From Epilithonimonas zeae (lineage in GTDB: Bacteria > Bacteroidota > Bacteroidia > Flavobacteriales > Weeksellaceae), in NCBI RefSeq assembly GCF_900141765.1, contig NZ_FSRK01000002.1, positions 434,001-498,000 of the forward strand: DNA of 64,000 nucleotides. Direction: 5' to 3'. The notes under the pieces are model-generated. The model did no database searches, was not told where the DNA came from, and worked only from the letters and a program-made list of their open reading frames with translations. The translations under genes and the position numbers were made by a program. Positions 52,338 through 61,396 of this stretch are shown piece by piece. The stretch's first letter is position 1. The number at the start of each line of letters is the position of its first letter.

Positions 52338-54107
52338 ATGTCAGATATCATTCAACTTTTACCAGACCATGTTGCCAATCAAATTGCTGCAGGAGAAGTC
52401 GTGCAAAGACCAGCTTCTATTGTCAAGGAATTATTGGAGAACTCTGTGGATGCGGGTTCCAGTAAGATTCAGCTCATTATTCGTGATGCGGGGAAAAACT
52501 TGCTTCAGGTTGTTGATAACGGAATTGGAATGTCTGAAACTGACGCCAGATTAGCTTTTGAACGTCACGCAACCTCTAAAATCCGTTCGACGGAAGATAT
52601 TTTTAAAATTGCGACCAAAGGTTTCCGTGGAGAAGCTTTGGCTTCTATTGCTGCAGTTGCTCAGGTAGAACTCAAAACCAAACAGAAAGACGCGCCAGTC
52701 GGAACGAATATTTATATTGAAGGCGGAATTTTCCAGTTTCAAGACCCGATTCAAACCGTTGAAGGTTCCAATTTTTCTGTTAAGAATTTGTTTTACAATG
52801 TTCCTGCGAGACGCAAATTTTTGAAGAATGACAATGTAGAATTTCGTCATATCATCGATGAATTTCAGAGAGTTGTTTTGGCTCACGAGAATATCGAGTT
52901 CGAAATGTTCCATAATGATGAACCTGTCTTCAAACTAAGAAAAGGCGGTCAAATGCAACGCATTATTGATGTTTTCGGGAGAAAGTTGCAACCGCTTTTG
53001 ATTCCAATCAAGGAAGATTTGGGTTGGGCCAATTTGCAAGGTTATGTTGCAAAACCAGAAGGCGCGAAAAAAGTCCGTGGTGAGCAATTTTTCTTTGTCA
53101 ATGGAAGGTATTTCAAAAGTCCTTACTTGAGCAAAGCTGTTCAGGAAGCATTTGATGGATTATTACAACCAGGTTATATTCCTTCATTTTTTCTTTATCT
53201 GGAAATGGATCCGGAGAAAATAGATGTGAATATACATCCACAAAAAACGGAAGTTAAGTTTGAAGACGAAGCTTTGATATTCGCTTTGATGCGGTCTACC
53301 ATCAAACGTTCTTTGGGAATTTATAACGTTGCGCCAAGTCTCGATTTCGAAAGAGATCCAAAAATGGAAGCATTTTTTTCCCCGACGCCAAGCAAAAGCA
53401 ATTACAGTTCGCCAATGCCTTCTTCCATTAATGTGGATAGAGATTTCAATCCATTTTCTGTAGAAAAAACCACGGAAGAAGAAAGGATTAATCTTGCCGA
53501 ATTATATCAGGCAACAGCCACTGCGGCACCTTCCAAAATCAACCTTTTTGAAGATGATGATTTGGACGAAGATCTTTTCCGATTGCCCAACGGTTATTGG
53601 CTTCTGAACAAGGACGGACAAACTTACATGTTGGATTTGGGCAGAATGCATCGTGTGTTGATGTCTTCTCATCAGGAAAATCTGCCGACGAAAAAAGCGG
53701 GGCAAAGTTTGTTGTTTTCGTTAGAATATCATCTGAATGAAATCGAAAAAAACAAATACAAATCCATCAAAAAATATTTGCCGGATTTTGGTTTCGAAAT
53801 GACTTTGGCTCAGGAAAATGTATTGAGAATCGAAACCGTTCCGGAAGCTTTGAAGGAATCTCAGGTTATCAAATTTCTGGAAAAAATATTCGAAGTTTTG
53901 GAATACAGAACCGAGGAAGATTTCTACAAATATTTTGAATACCAATGGGTTAAGCTGAAAACTAAATCAAAATTCGATTTCATTTATAAAACTGAGGTTG
54001 AACAATTGGTAAAAGATTTTATCGACCTTGGTTTCCCACAATACACCGTAAACGGAAAAAAATGTTGGATGGAAGTTCCGTTTGACGATTTTAAAAATAA
54101 ATTTTAA
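52338..54107 (+). CDS. mutL: DNA mismatch repair protein MutL
   Basis: 589 residues. GHKL ATPase domain with ELLENSVDAGS, VVDNGIGM and TKGFRGEALASI, followed by the transducer domain with DVNIHPQKTEVKF near 295. The C-terminal dimerisation domain is present (about 400-589), but the DQHA(x)2E(x)4E endonuclease motif is not; the equivalent position reads DLGRMHRV at residues 433-440, and the CxHGRP zinc motif near the end is replaced by VNGKKCW. It starts an operon with three more genes. Confidence 0.95.
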   Translation: MSDIIQLLPDHVANQIAAGEVVQRPASIVKELLENSVDAGSSKIQLIIRDAGKNLLQVVDNGIGMSETDARLAFERHATSKIRSTEDIFKIATKGFRGEALASIAAVAQVELKTKQKDAPVGTNIYIEGGIFQFQDPIQTVEGSNFSVKNLFYNVPARRKFLKNDNVEFRHIIDEFQRVVLAHENIEFEMFHNDEPVFKLRKGGQMQRIIDVFGRKLQPLLIPIKEDLGWANLQGYVAKPEGAKKVRGEQFFFVNGRYFKSPYLSKAVQEAFDGLLQPGYIPSFFLYLEMDPEKIDVNIHPQKTEVKFEDEALIFALMRSTIKRSLGIYNVAPSLDFERDPKMEAFFSPTPSKSNYSSPMPSSINVDRDFNPFSVEKTTEEERINLAELYQATATAAPSKINLFEDDDLDEDLFRLPNGYWLLNKDGQTYMLDLGRMHRVLMSSHQENLPTKKAGQSLLFSLEYHLNEIEKNKYKSIKKYLPDFGFEMTLAQENVLRIETVPEALKESQVIKFLEKIFEVLEYRTEEDFYKYFEYQWVKLKTKSKFDFIYKTEVEQLVKDFIDLGFPQYTVNGKKCWMEVPFDDFKNKF

Positions 54108-54110
54108 ACT

Positions 54111-54860
54111 ATGTTTCCACAAATAACACCTGTTACCCGAAATATAATCATCCTGAATGTCATCTTTTTTGTAGGTACATTGTTACTTGGGAATTTTAAC
54201 ATCAATGTTGATGCGCTTTTAGCAGGATATTTTCCCTTATCTCCAAACTTCAGGTCTTGGCAAATTATTACGCATATGTTTATGCACGGAAGTATTATGC
54301 ATATTGTTTTTAATATGTTGACGCTTTACAGTTTTGGACCAGTTTTGGAGCAGGTTTTAGGACAAAAAAAATTCATTATTCTATATTTTGCTGCAGGTTT
54401 AGGTGGTTTCGTTTTGTACAATATTTGGAACTATGTTGAAGTAAGTCAAATCACAAATTTTTTAACTAGTCAAGCTTACGATATCCACGAAATTTATAAG
54501 TACGCAGACATTAACTACAGTGGAGAGATGCCAATTTCTTCTAATTCTGAAGCTGTGAGAGACTCTGCTCAAAGTCTTTTTAATATATTGAGAACACCAA
54601 TGGTTGGAGCCTCAGGCGCAATCTTCGGAATCATTGCAGCGTTTTCTACATTATTTCCAGATGCCAAGTTGATGTTTATGTTTATTCCTTTTCCTATTAA
54701 GGCAAAGTATCTAACACCTGTTATTATTGTGGTTTCAATCGTTTTGGGATTTGGACAATTCAGTGGCGATAATATTGCACATTTTGCCCATCTTGGAGGC
54801 GCTTTGATTGGTTTTCTTTACATCAGAAACTGGAAAAAACACCGAGACAGAATCCAATAA
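54111..54860 (+). CDS. Rhomboid family intramembrane serine protease (second)
   Basis: 249 residues, three bases after mutL. Six hydrophobic segments; HGSIMHIVFNMLTLYSFG near 60, the catalytic Ser168 in GASGAIFG and His227 in HLGGALIG. This is the typical bacterial GlpG-like clade, distinct from the first rhomboid at 35496. It contains an extra polar loop (about 115-150). Confidence 0.93.
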   Translation: MFPQITPVTRNIIILNVIFFVGTLLLGNFNINVDALLAGYFPLSPNFRSWQIITHMFMHGSIMHIVFNMLTLYSFGPVLEQVLGQKKFIILYFAAGLGGFVLYNIWNYVEVSQITNFLTSQAYDIHEIYKYADINYSGEMPISSNSEAVRDSAQSLFNILRTPMVGASGAIFGIIAAFSTLFPDAKLMFMFIPFPIKAKYLTPVIIVVSIVLGFGQFSGDNIAHFAHLGGALIGFLYIRNWKKHRDRIQ

Positions 54861-55841
54861 ATGGGAATCATTCGATTAATTTTAACGGTATTTCATCTGA
54901 TAATTATTGCTCTGCTTTTCGGAACAATAATTAATGCTTACATCCCGCCAAATGTTTTGGGGTTTCTTAATCTTTTATCATTAGGATTTCCGATTCTCAT
55001 TATTATTAATATTATTTTATTGATATTCTGGATTATTACTTGGAAAAAAAGAGCGGTGGTTTTTCTTGTTTTATCTTTATTTTTTATCATTCCTACGAGA
55101 CGCTGGATTAATTTCACACCTACGAAAACCGAAACTCCGAATTTGAAATTGATTTCTCTCAATGGGAAATCAGGGAAATTTGGAGACGAAAGCATTTATA
55201 GTTTTCTTAATAGTCAAAATGCTGATGTCGTTCTCACACAAGAATATAGAAGTGCTGAAAATCTTAAAGGCTTTGAATATTTTGAAAGAAATTTTCCCGT
55301 TGTTAAAATCCAGTCAAGATTTCCGATTGTAAAAAGCGGAATTGTAGAAACTGATGCAAAAAACGGACGTTGCATCTATGCTGATATCAGGGTTAATGAA
55401 AAAATTATTCGATTTGTGAATGTTTACATGGAACCTTTTTACTTACAGAAAGATATGGTAAGACCCACTAAAGATATGAATGTGAATGAAGAAAAGGCCA
55501 AGAACATTCTGCACAAACTTGTTCCAACTTTCCGAAAACATCAAAGTCAAATTACTCCAATAAAATCATTTTTGGACAGTTCGCCTTACCCAATTATTCT
55601 TGCCGGAGATTTCAACTCGGTTCCAAATTCTTATGAATATTACACCTTATCTGAAAATCTGGAAGACACATTTCTAAAAGTCGGAAAAGGAAGCGGAACA
55701 AGTTTCCACGATTTCAAATTTCCTCTGAAAATCGACCACGTTTTCGCATCAGAATCCATCGAGCCTATCAGTTATAAAGTAGACAGAAGTGTCAGAATCT
55801 CAGACCATTTTCCTGTGATTGCTGAATTTTATATCAAATAA
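54861..55841 (+). CDS. Endonuclease/exonuclease/phosphatase-family membrane protein
   Basis: 326 residues, starting at the base after the second rhomboid's stop. Three N-terminal hydrophobic segments (about 5-85) are followed by an EEP-fold domain (about 95-326) with LKLISLNGKSG, VVLTQEYRS, LAGDFNSVPNS and DHVFASESIEP plus SDHFPVIAEF. The first three motifs supply the usual Asn, Glu and Asp-x-Asn metal ligands. The substrate may be a phospholipid or nucleic acid. It is in the mutL operon. Confidence 0.88.
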   Translation: MGIIRLILTVFHLIIIALLFGTIINAYIPPNVLGFLNLLSLGFPILIIINIILLIFWIITWKKRAVVFLVLSLFFIIPTRRWINFTPTKTETPNLKLISLNGKSGKFGDESIYSFLNSQNADVVLTQEYRSAENLKGFEYFERNFPVVKIQSRFPIVKSGIVETDAKNGRCIYADIRVNEKIIRFVNVYMEPFYLQKDMVRPTKDMNVNEEKAKNILHKLVPTFRKHQSQITPIKSFLDSSPYPIILAGDFNSVPNSYEYYTLSENLEDTFLKVGKGSGTSFHDFKFPLKIDHVFASESIEPISYKVDRSVRISDHFPVIAEFYIK

Positions 55842-55859
55842 TTTTCGATATTTGTTGAT

Positions 55860-56189
55860 ATGAAACAATTCTATTTCTTTTTGATTCTTGCTTCAATGTT
55901 ATCTTGTTCAAAAAATGCACCGGTTCTGAACAATTCAGACCAATTGGATGCTGCACCACAAATCACGTATGATACAACAGCTATTGATTCTTTTGGTCCG
56001 GGTGCAACTTCCGAAGCTGTGATGGCAAAAATCAATGCTGTGGCGATAAAACGAGAAAAAGATAGTCTTGCCGCGATTGCAAAAGTTGAACAGGAAAAAC
56101 TCGACAAAGAGAAAGCAAAAAAAGAAGAAGAAAATAAAACAGACAAAAAAACCGAGGACAAACCTACTGAAGAAGTAAAAACGAATTAA
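55860..56189 (+). CDS. Small Lys/Glu-rich lipoprotein
   Basis: 109 residues. Lipoprotein signal ending MLSC (Cys16), a short central segment and a long charged tail of Lys, Glu and Asp with coiled-coil-like spacing. No family recognised. It lies 18 bases after the EEP gene and is probably the last gene of the mutL operon. Confidence 0.7.
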   Translation: MKQFYFFLILASMLSCSKNAPVLNNSDQLDAAPQITYDTTAIDSFGPGATSEAVMAKINAVAIKREKDSLAAIAKVEQEKLDKEKAKKEEENKTDKKTEDKPTEEVKTN

Positions 56190-56195
56190 CAACCG

Positions 56196-57929
56196 TTATA
56201 TACTTCTCACAAAATCATCCAGACTGTCTTCTTCTTTCAGCATCAGTTTTTTCTTTAGACGATAGCGCCCGTTCTTGACTGTTTCTCCTGAGACATTCAG
56301 TATTGTAGCCACCTGCTTTGTTGTCATCCCCATTTTGAAATAGGCGCACATCCGCATATTATTCTCTGTAAGATCTTTGCATATTACTTTCAATTTATTA
56401 AAAAAATCAGGATGCACTTCATTAAAATGATGAATGAACTTGTGGCTTTCTGCTTGTGTATTGAGATTATTTTTCACCACTTCTATGATATTGTCATAGA
56501 TTATCTGCTTTTGATTTTCTCCATTGGCTTGACCAGCTTTATGTAGAACTTCTTTCAGCACAGTGTTTTTACTTGAAAGCATTAAAGAGTATGATGCAAC
56601 CTCTCTTTTTTTTGCATCCAATAATTCTTTATGTTTTTCTTCCTGAAGCTGTTTTAAATTTTTCTCATAAAGCAATTGTTTTTGAAGCGATTCTTTTTCA
56701 GACTCTCTAATAATTGCTTGTTGTCGCCTTTTTTGATAGAAAATAATAAGGAAAGCTGAACCTAAAAGAATAATGAAGATAGAGGAGATCAAAGTTATCA
56801 GGAATCTACGTTTTTCCAACATTGTATTTTGTTTAGAAATCACGACTTCTTTCTCCGCCGATGCCAGAAAGGTTGACATGTAAGTTTGGTAAGAATCGAT
56901 GGTTTTAGAGTTACTAAGGATTTTTTCCTTTTGCTCATTGTATTTTTTCAGATAGATAAAAGCTTCTTTTGTATTACCTTTCTTCTCAAAAATCAATGAT
57001 TTAATCTGATAAACCAAGGACAACTGTTCTACGTCTCCTGTTTCAATAGATAACTTTTCTGCTTGATCAAGGTCTGATTCTGCTTTTTCAAAATTGCTGT
57101 TTCCCAAGGCATAAGAACCTAAATTAATTAGCAAAGATGTGGTAAACGATTTGTTATCAATTTGATTTCCAATATTTAAAGCTTTACCAAAATAAATATT
57201 TAACAAATCTTCTCGATTTTCCAAAGAATAACAACATCCGATATTAAGATAAACCACTGCCAACAGACCCAAATCATTCAGCTTTTCTACTACAGGAATT
57301 AATTTTTCCAGTTCTTTCAATGCGATTTTGCGACCATTATTGTCAAAAGCCTGACTGCTGTAGAGATTGATAGCAGACTTATAATATTCTGCTTTTGGAA
57401 GCGCCTTTACCAAGGACTGCTTAGAAAACTGGCGTGACATATCATAGTTCCTCGTCCTAAAGCAGATAATTCCGAGTAATTGATTGATCCTGGCCACAAA
57501 TAATTGATTTCCTATTCTTTTATAAATTATTAAAGCTTTTAGAGAATTGGTAAAACTATCTGTGTAATTGCCGGTAATAGCATTATTTAAAGCTAGGGCA
57601 TGAAGCAACAATGCATTTTCGAAAGGAAATTTATTTTCATCAAAAATCTTGAGTTTAGAATTGATTTTAGAATTAATTTCCAAATCCGATTTACCTTGCG
57701 CATAATTAGCCACCGATTCCCAATATAGATATTGCGGAATTAGCTCAGAATGTGTATCGGCAATCTTTTCCAACCTGGATAAAAGATTCCTCGTTTCTTT
57801 ATTTTGGATGAAGGCTTTCCTATTAATTTCAGAAGCAATAGTATTAAAATTTTGCAAATAAGTTGAACAAAAAATATTGGTAAAACTTAATAAAACAAAA
57901 ATCGAACTCAGAAAAAAACGCATTTTCAT
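56196..57929 (-). CDS. TPR/HTH membrane-anchored transcriptional regulator
   Basis: 577 residues. Signal-like N-terminus (1-20), TPR helical repeats (about 40-340), one membrane segment (about 375-397), a coiled coil with many Gln/Glu/Lys (about 400-450), and a C-terminal LuxR-type helix-turn-helix (about 515-570, TTKQVATILNVSGETVKNGR). Such periplasmic-sensor TPR regulators are common in Flavobacteriia and usually act without a separate kinase. It is divergent from the GLUG-repeat gene with 236 bases between. Confidence 0.85.
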   Translation of the reverse strand: MKMRFFLSSIFVLLSFTNIFCSTYLQNFNTIASEINRKAFIQNKETRNLLSRLEKIADTHSELIPQYLYWESVANYAQGKSDLEINSKINSKLKIFDENKFPFENALLLHALALNNAITGNYTDSFTNSLKALIIYKRIGNQLFVARINQLLGIICFRTRNYDMSRQFSKQSLVKALPKAEYYKSAINLYSSQAFDNNGRKIALKELEKLIPVVEKLNDLGLLAVVYLNIGCCYSLENREDLLNIYFGKALNIGNQIDNKSFTTSLLINLGSYALGNSNFEKAESDLDQAEKLSIETGDVEQLSLVYQIKSLIFEKKGNTKEAFIYLKKYNEQKEKILSNSKTIDSYQTYMSTFLASAEKEVVISKQNTMLEKRRFLITLISSIFIILLGSAFLIIFYQKRRQQAIIRESEKESLQKQLLYEKNLKQLQEEKHKELLDAKKREVASYSLMLSSKNTVLKEVLHKAGQANGENQKQIIYDNIIEVVKNNLNTQAESHKFIHHFNEVHPDFFNKLKVICKDLTENNMRMCAYFKMGMTTKQVATILNVSGETVKNGRYRLKKKLMLKEEDSLDDFVRSI

Positions 57930-58107
57930 AATACGCTGATGAGATATTTAATCAATAACATATTGACGGACAAATTAAAAAAACTTAAAGTAGATGAAAG
58001 GTAAGGAAAACATTTAATTCGACTGATTATCAACCATAAATAAAATTCCACATATCAAAGATAAGCAATATTTTATGAGATGCACACTCTTTGCACACCT
58101 CCTTTTT

Positions 58108-58139
58108 TTGTCCAAATGATAGTTTTCCCAATACTTTTG
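58108..58139 (+). promoter_or_regulatory. Promoter of GLUG-repeat gene
   Basis: TTG (58108-58110), 21-base spacer, TACTTTTG (58132-58139), 26 bases before the ATG at 58166. Good match to the flavobacterial consensus. The rest of the divergent intergenic region (57930-58107) shows nothing more that I can name. Confidence 0.65.
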
Positions 58140-58165
58140 TGAAATATTTCTAACAAAGTAATTAC

Positions 58166-60364
58166 ATGCAAAGAATCAAATTTATTTTTTCAGCATTTGT
58201 ATTTTTATTGATATCTTTTAATACAAAAGCTCAGTTTTCAGGATCAGGGAACGGAACGGAACAAGAACCTTATCAGATCTCTAACTCAACCCAATTGGAT
58301 GAAGTCAGAAATTTTCTAGGGCAAGCCAATAGCAATATCCATTTTGTAGTGATGAACGATATTGATTTAGCTTCATTAATCGCCGATAAATATCCCATTG
58401 TAGGATGGGAACCAATAGGAAATGCAAGCGATGTGGAATCAACCTCATTTTATGGCTCATTCCAAGGAAATGGATTTACAATTAAAAACCTTTGGTTCTC
58501 GAGAACCGAAGCAGATAATCTAGGGTTATTTGGTGTTACCAAAGATGCTATTATCAACAATCTGAATATCCAACTTTCAACCTCTGGCATCATAGGAGGA
58601 AATTATGTCGGTATTCTTGCAGGACAAAGCGAAGGAGGCAGTATCACAAATGTAAAAACATTTGGAACAATCACTGCTTTAAGTTATTCCGGTGGACTTT
58701 TAGGAAGTTCAACAGGTAATACTTTAATTCAAAATAATTCTGCTAATGTAATCATTAATGCTACAGGTAGCTATGTTGGCGGATTGATTGGGGAAAGCTC
58801 ATCGCTAGTAAGCGACTGTCAGTCTTCCGGCGAAGTCAATACAGAAGGAGATAACGTAGGTGGATTGATTGGAAAAACATCAGCCGAAGTTTCAGGTTCT
58901 AGTTCTTCCAGTAATGTTAAAAATACAGGCGGTTCTTTTACAGGGAACTTTATGGGAGGATTAATTGGTGTTAATCAAGCACCAGTTAATAACTCTAACG
59001 CTTCAGGAAATGTAACGGGAATCAGTACACTTGGTGGGTTAGTTGGAGATTCTTATGCACCTATCAGTAATTCTTATGCCACAGGAAACATCACAGGAAG
59101 AATGTGGGTTGGTGGTTTAGTCGGTGCTTCTGATTCAGTTACTAATTCCTATGCAACAGGTATCGTTTATACAGACCAAAAGATTGGAGGTGGATTAGTT
59201 GGACAATCCTATGGAGCAATTACAAGTAGCCACGCAAGCGGATTTGTGAGCGGAAGTCAATCACTTGGAGGATTAGTTGGGGTTATGGGAGGCACTGTTT
59301 CTTTTAGTTATGCGACTGGAAATGTGACGCAAATTGTTTCCGATAGCACTCCGGAAGGAGGTTATGTTGATATAGGAGGTTTGGCAGGCTCTAGCTTCAG
59401 TAATTCTTTTATTGAAAACTGTTTTGCTTCTGGTGATGTAACGGCAACTGACAATACTGCGATGTATGTTGGCGGTCTGATAGGACTTAGTAACGGTATT
59501 TCTAATAGTTATGCTTATGGAACAGTGACCGGCGGATATTCACTCGTGGGAGGTTTGGCTGGAACTACTTGGGCTCCGATTGTAAATTCTGCAGCTCTTA
59601 ATCCTTGGATTAAATCTTCAGCAGAAGGAAATCTTAACAAAATCCACAGACTAGTTGGCGATATAGAGTTTGAAACAGAAGTAATTAATAGTTATGCGCT
59701 TGATAATATGCTGGTTAACGGTGCAATTGTTACCGATGGTACCAGTGATTTTTGGTCTGGAGAAAATAAATCTATTGAAGAATTCCAAAAACAATTAACG
59801 TATGGGAATGGATTGAATTGGGATTTCGAGAACGTTTGGAAAATACGCGAAAACCACGGATATCCTTACCTGCAATCAAGCGAGTATCTTACAAGCATCA
59901 TCTCTTCTGATATCAATAATAAAACTTGGGGAGCTGTTTCACCAATGGGAATTGTGGCTGTAAATGACGGTTTATCCAAGACTTTCGAATTCTCTCCAGC
60001 TGATGGATACGAGATAGAATCCGTTTTAGTAGACAATGAAAACATTGGAAAACCAAATAATTATACTTTTTCAAATGTGATAGAAAATCACACAATAATG
60101 TTGATTTTCAAACTAAAACAACTCGGTACAGACGAAATAAAAAACAAAAACATTACTGTTTATCCTAATCCAACTGCAGATTTTATTTATGTTTCTGGAA
60201 ACAAAAAAATTACATCTCTGGAGCTTTATAACAGCAATGGACAAAAAGTTTTGAAAACTAGCGACAGTAAAATGGATTTAGCTCCCGTAACAGTTGGAGT
60301 TTATATCTTGAAAATAGTTACAGAAAATGGTGAAATCTCTAACAGCAAAATCATAAAAAAATAA
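58166..60364 (+). CDS. T9SS-exported GLUG-repeat surface protein
   Basis: 732 residues. Signal peptide (about 1-22), a beta-helix-like start (EPYQISNSTQLDEVRNF), then many repeats of the GG.(I/V)G....(I/V).(N/S)S.A.G.(V/I) type (about 150-480), known as GLUG motifs and found in adhesins and peptidase-associated surface proteins. A WTWxxSN-like segment and a C-terminal T9SS sorting domain follow (about 660-732: VYPNPTADFIYVSG and LKIVTENGEISNSKIIKK). The product should be on the cell surface. The divergent regulator may control it. Confidence 0.85.
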   Translation: MQRIKFIFSAFVFLLISFNTKAQFSGSGNGTEQEPYQISNSTQLDEVRNFLGQANSNIHFVVMNDIDLASLIADKYPIVGWEPIGNASDVESTSFYGSFQGNGFTIKNLWFSRTEADNLGLFGVTKDAIINNLNIQLSTSGIIGGNYVGILAGQSEGGSITNVKTFGTITALSYSGGLLGSSTGNTLIQNNSANVIINATGSYVGGLIGESSSLVSDCQSSGEVNTEGDNVGGLIGKTSAEVSGSSSSSNVKNTGGSFTGNFMGGLIGVNQAPVNNSNASGNVTGISTLGGLVGDSYAPISNSYATGNITGRMWVGGLVGASDSVTNSYATGIVYTDQKIGGGLVGQSYGAITSSHASGFVSGSQSLGGLVGVMGGTVSFSYATGNVTQIVSDSTPEGGYVDIGGLAGSSFSNSFIENCFASGDVTATDNTAMYVGGLIGLSNGISNSYAYGTVTGGYSLVGGLAGTTWAPIVNSAALNPWIKSSAEGNLNKIHRLVGDIEFETEVINSYALDNMLVNGAIVTDGTSDFWSGENKSIEEFQKQLTYGNGLNWDFENVWKIRENHGYPYLQSSEYLTSIISSDINNKTWGAVSPMGIVAVNDGLSKTFEFSPADGYEIESVLVDNENIGKPNNYTFSNVIENHTIMLIFKLKQLGTDEIKNKNITVYPNPTADFIYVSGNKKITSLELYNSNGQKVLKTSDSKMDLAPVTVGVYILKIVTENGEISNSKIIKK

Positions 60365-60391
60365 ACGGCATTTCAATTCAAATTCAATAAA

Positions 60392-60416
60392 AAAACCACC
60401 AAATTTTGGTGGTTTT
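60392..60416. terminator. Bidirectional terminator
   Basis: AAAACCACCAAA (60392-60403) and TTTGGTGGTTTT (60405-60416) are complementary, with A-rich and T-rich flanks. It lies between convergent genes. Confidence 0.85.
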
Positions 60417-60447
60417 GTCTGTTATCTAGTGTCTAGAATATTTCAGT

Positions 60448-61044
60448 CTATTTGTTATAAAGCTCTTCAACCTTATCCCAATTAATCACATCAAAAAACG
60501 CAGACACATAATCTGGTCTTCTGTTTTGATAATTCAGGTAGTAAGCGTGCTCCCAAACATCCAATCCAAGAATCGGAGTTCCTTTTACATCAGCAACAGG
60601 CATTAGTGGGTTATCTTGATTCGGAGTAGAAGAAACAACTACAGAACCATCAGCGTTTTTAACTAACCAAGCCCAACCAGAACCAAATCTAGTTTTAGCC
60701 GCATTAGAAAAATCTTCTTTAAATTTCTCAAAACCACCGATTTTCTCGATTTCAGCTTTCACGCTTCCAACTGGCTCTTTGCTTCCGCCCGGAGTCAAAA
60801 GTTCCCAGAAAAGTGAATGGTTGTAATGTCCGCCTCCGTTATTTCTCACGGCTGGTTTATCTGTACCTGTTTTTTGGATTTCTTCAAGAGATTTTCCTTC
60901 AAGGTCTGTTCCTGCAATTGCATTATTAAGATTATCCACATAAGCTTGGTGGTGCTTAGAATGGTGGATTTCCATTGTTTTCGCATCGATTGTTGGTGCC
61001 AACGCATCGTATGCATAACCTAGTTTAGGTAATTCGAATGCCAT
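60448..61044 (-). CDS. Iron/manganese superoxide dismutase
   Basis: 198 residues, cytoplasmic. Metal ligands: His near 26 in [10 protein letters not shown], His in [11 protein letters not shown] near 78, and Asp/His in [19 protein letters not shown] near 158. The fold removes superoxide. The GGGH rather than GGAAFN stretch is more usual for Mn-type or cambialistic enzymes, so I do not assign sodA or sodB. It has a strong promoter on the minus strand. Confidence 0.95.
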   Translation of the reverse strand: MAFELPKLGYAYDALAPTIDAKTMEIHHSKHHQAYVDNLNNAIAGTDLEGKSLEEIQKTGTDKPAVRNNGGGHYNHSLFWELLTPGGSKEPVGSVKAEIEKIGGFEKFKEDFSNAAKTRFGSGWAWLVKNADGSVVVSSTPNQDNPLMPVADVKGTPILGLDVWEHAYYLNYQNRRPDYVSAFFDVINWDKVEELYNK

Positions 61045-61082
61045 AGTTTCGCTATTTATTTGTTAATAATAAATGAATTGCC

Positions 61083-61114
61083 CAAAAATACTCAATAATT
61101 GTTCCTAAAAACAA
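61083..61114 (-). promoter_or_regulatory. Promoter of superoxide dismutase gene
   Basis: On the minus strand: TTG (61112-61114), 21-base spacer, TATTTTTG (61083-61090), about 39 bases before the ATG at 61044. Confidence 0.65.
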
Positions 61115-61216
61115 GAATCACACTCATTTTATAAATATTTAACATCGAAATTTTTAATAAATTTTGCCGTAACTTTGACACATTCTAAATAATTAAAACA
61201 ACAAGATTAATTATTT

Positions 61217-61321
61217 GGGCAGCTTTATCCGCCTTCCGCTCCCAATCTTTTTTGCAGACGGTTTCCAGTTCAATAGAACTTGAGTACAAGCAAAAAAGGA
61301 TTTCCGCTCAAGTCGGGCTGC
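61217..61321 (+). repeat. Dispersed intergenic repeat, copy B (105 bp)
   Basis: Begins GGGCAGCTTTATCCGCCTTC and ends GGATTTCCGCTCAAGTCGGG plus CTGC, the reverse complement of copy A at 49208-49290 apart from a middle lengthened by about 22 bases. The ends GGGCAGC and GCTGC can pair. It occupies much of the 352-base gap between the superoxide dismutase and sufS genes; the rest of that gap holds only the promoter at 61083-61114. Confidence 0.85.
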
Positions 61322-61396
61322 AAACATTCAACGTTTAATTATTGATTTTAAATTTTGCAATTAGTCTAAAATCTAGCTTCTAACATCTAAAACAAA

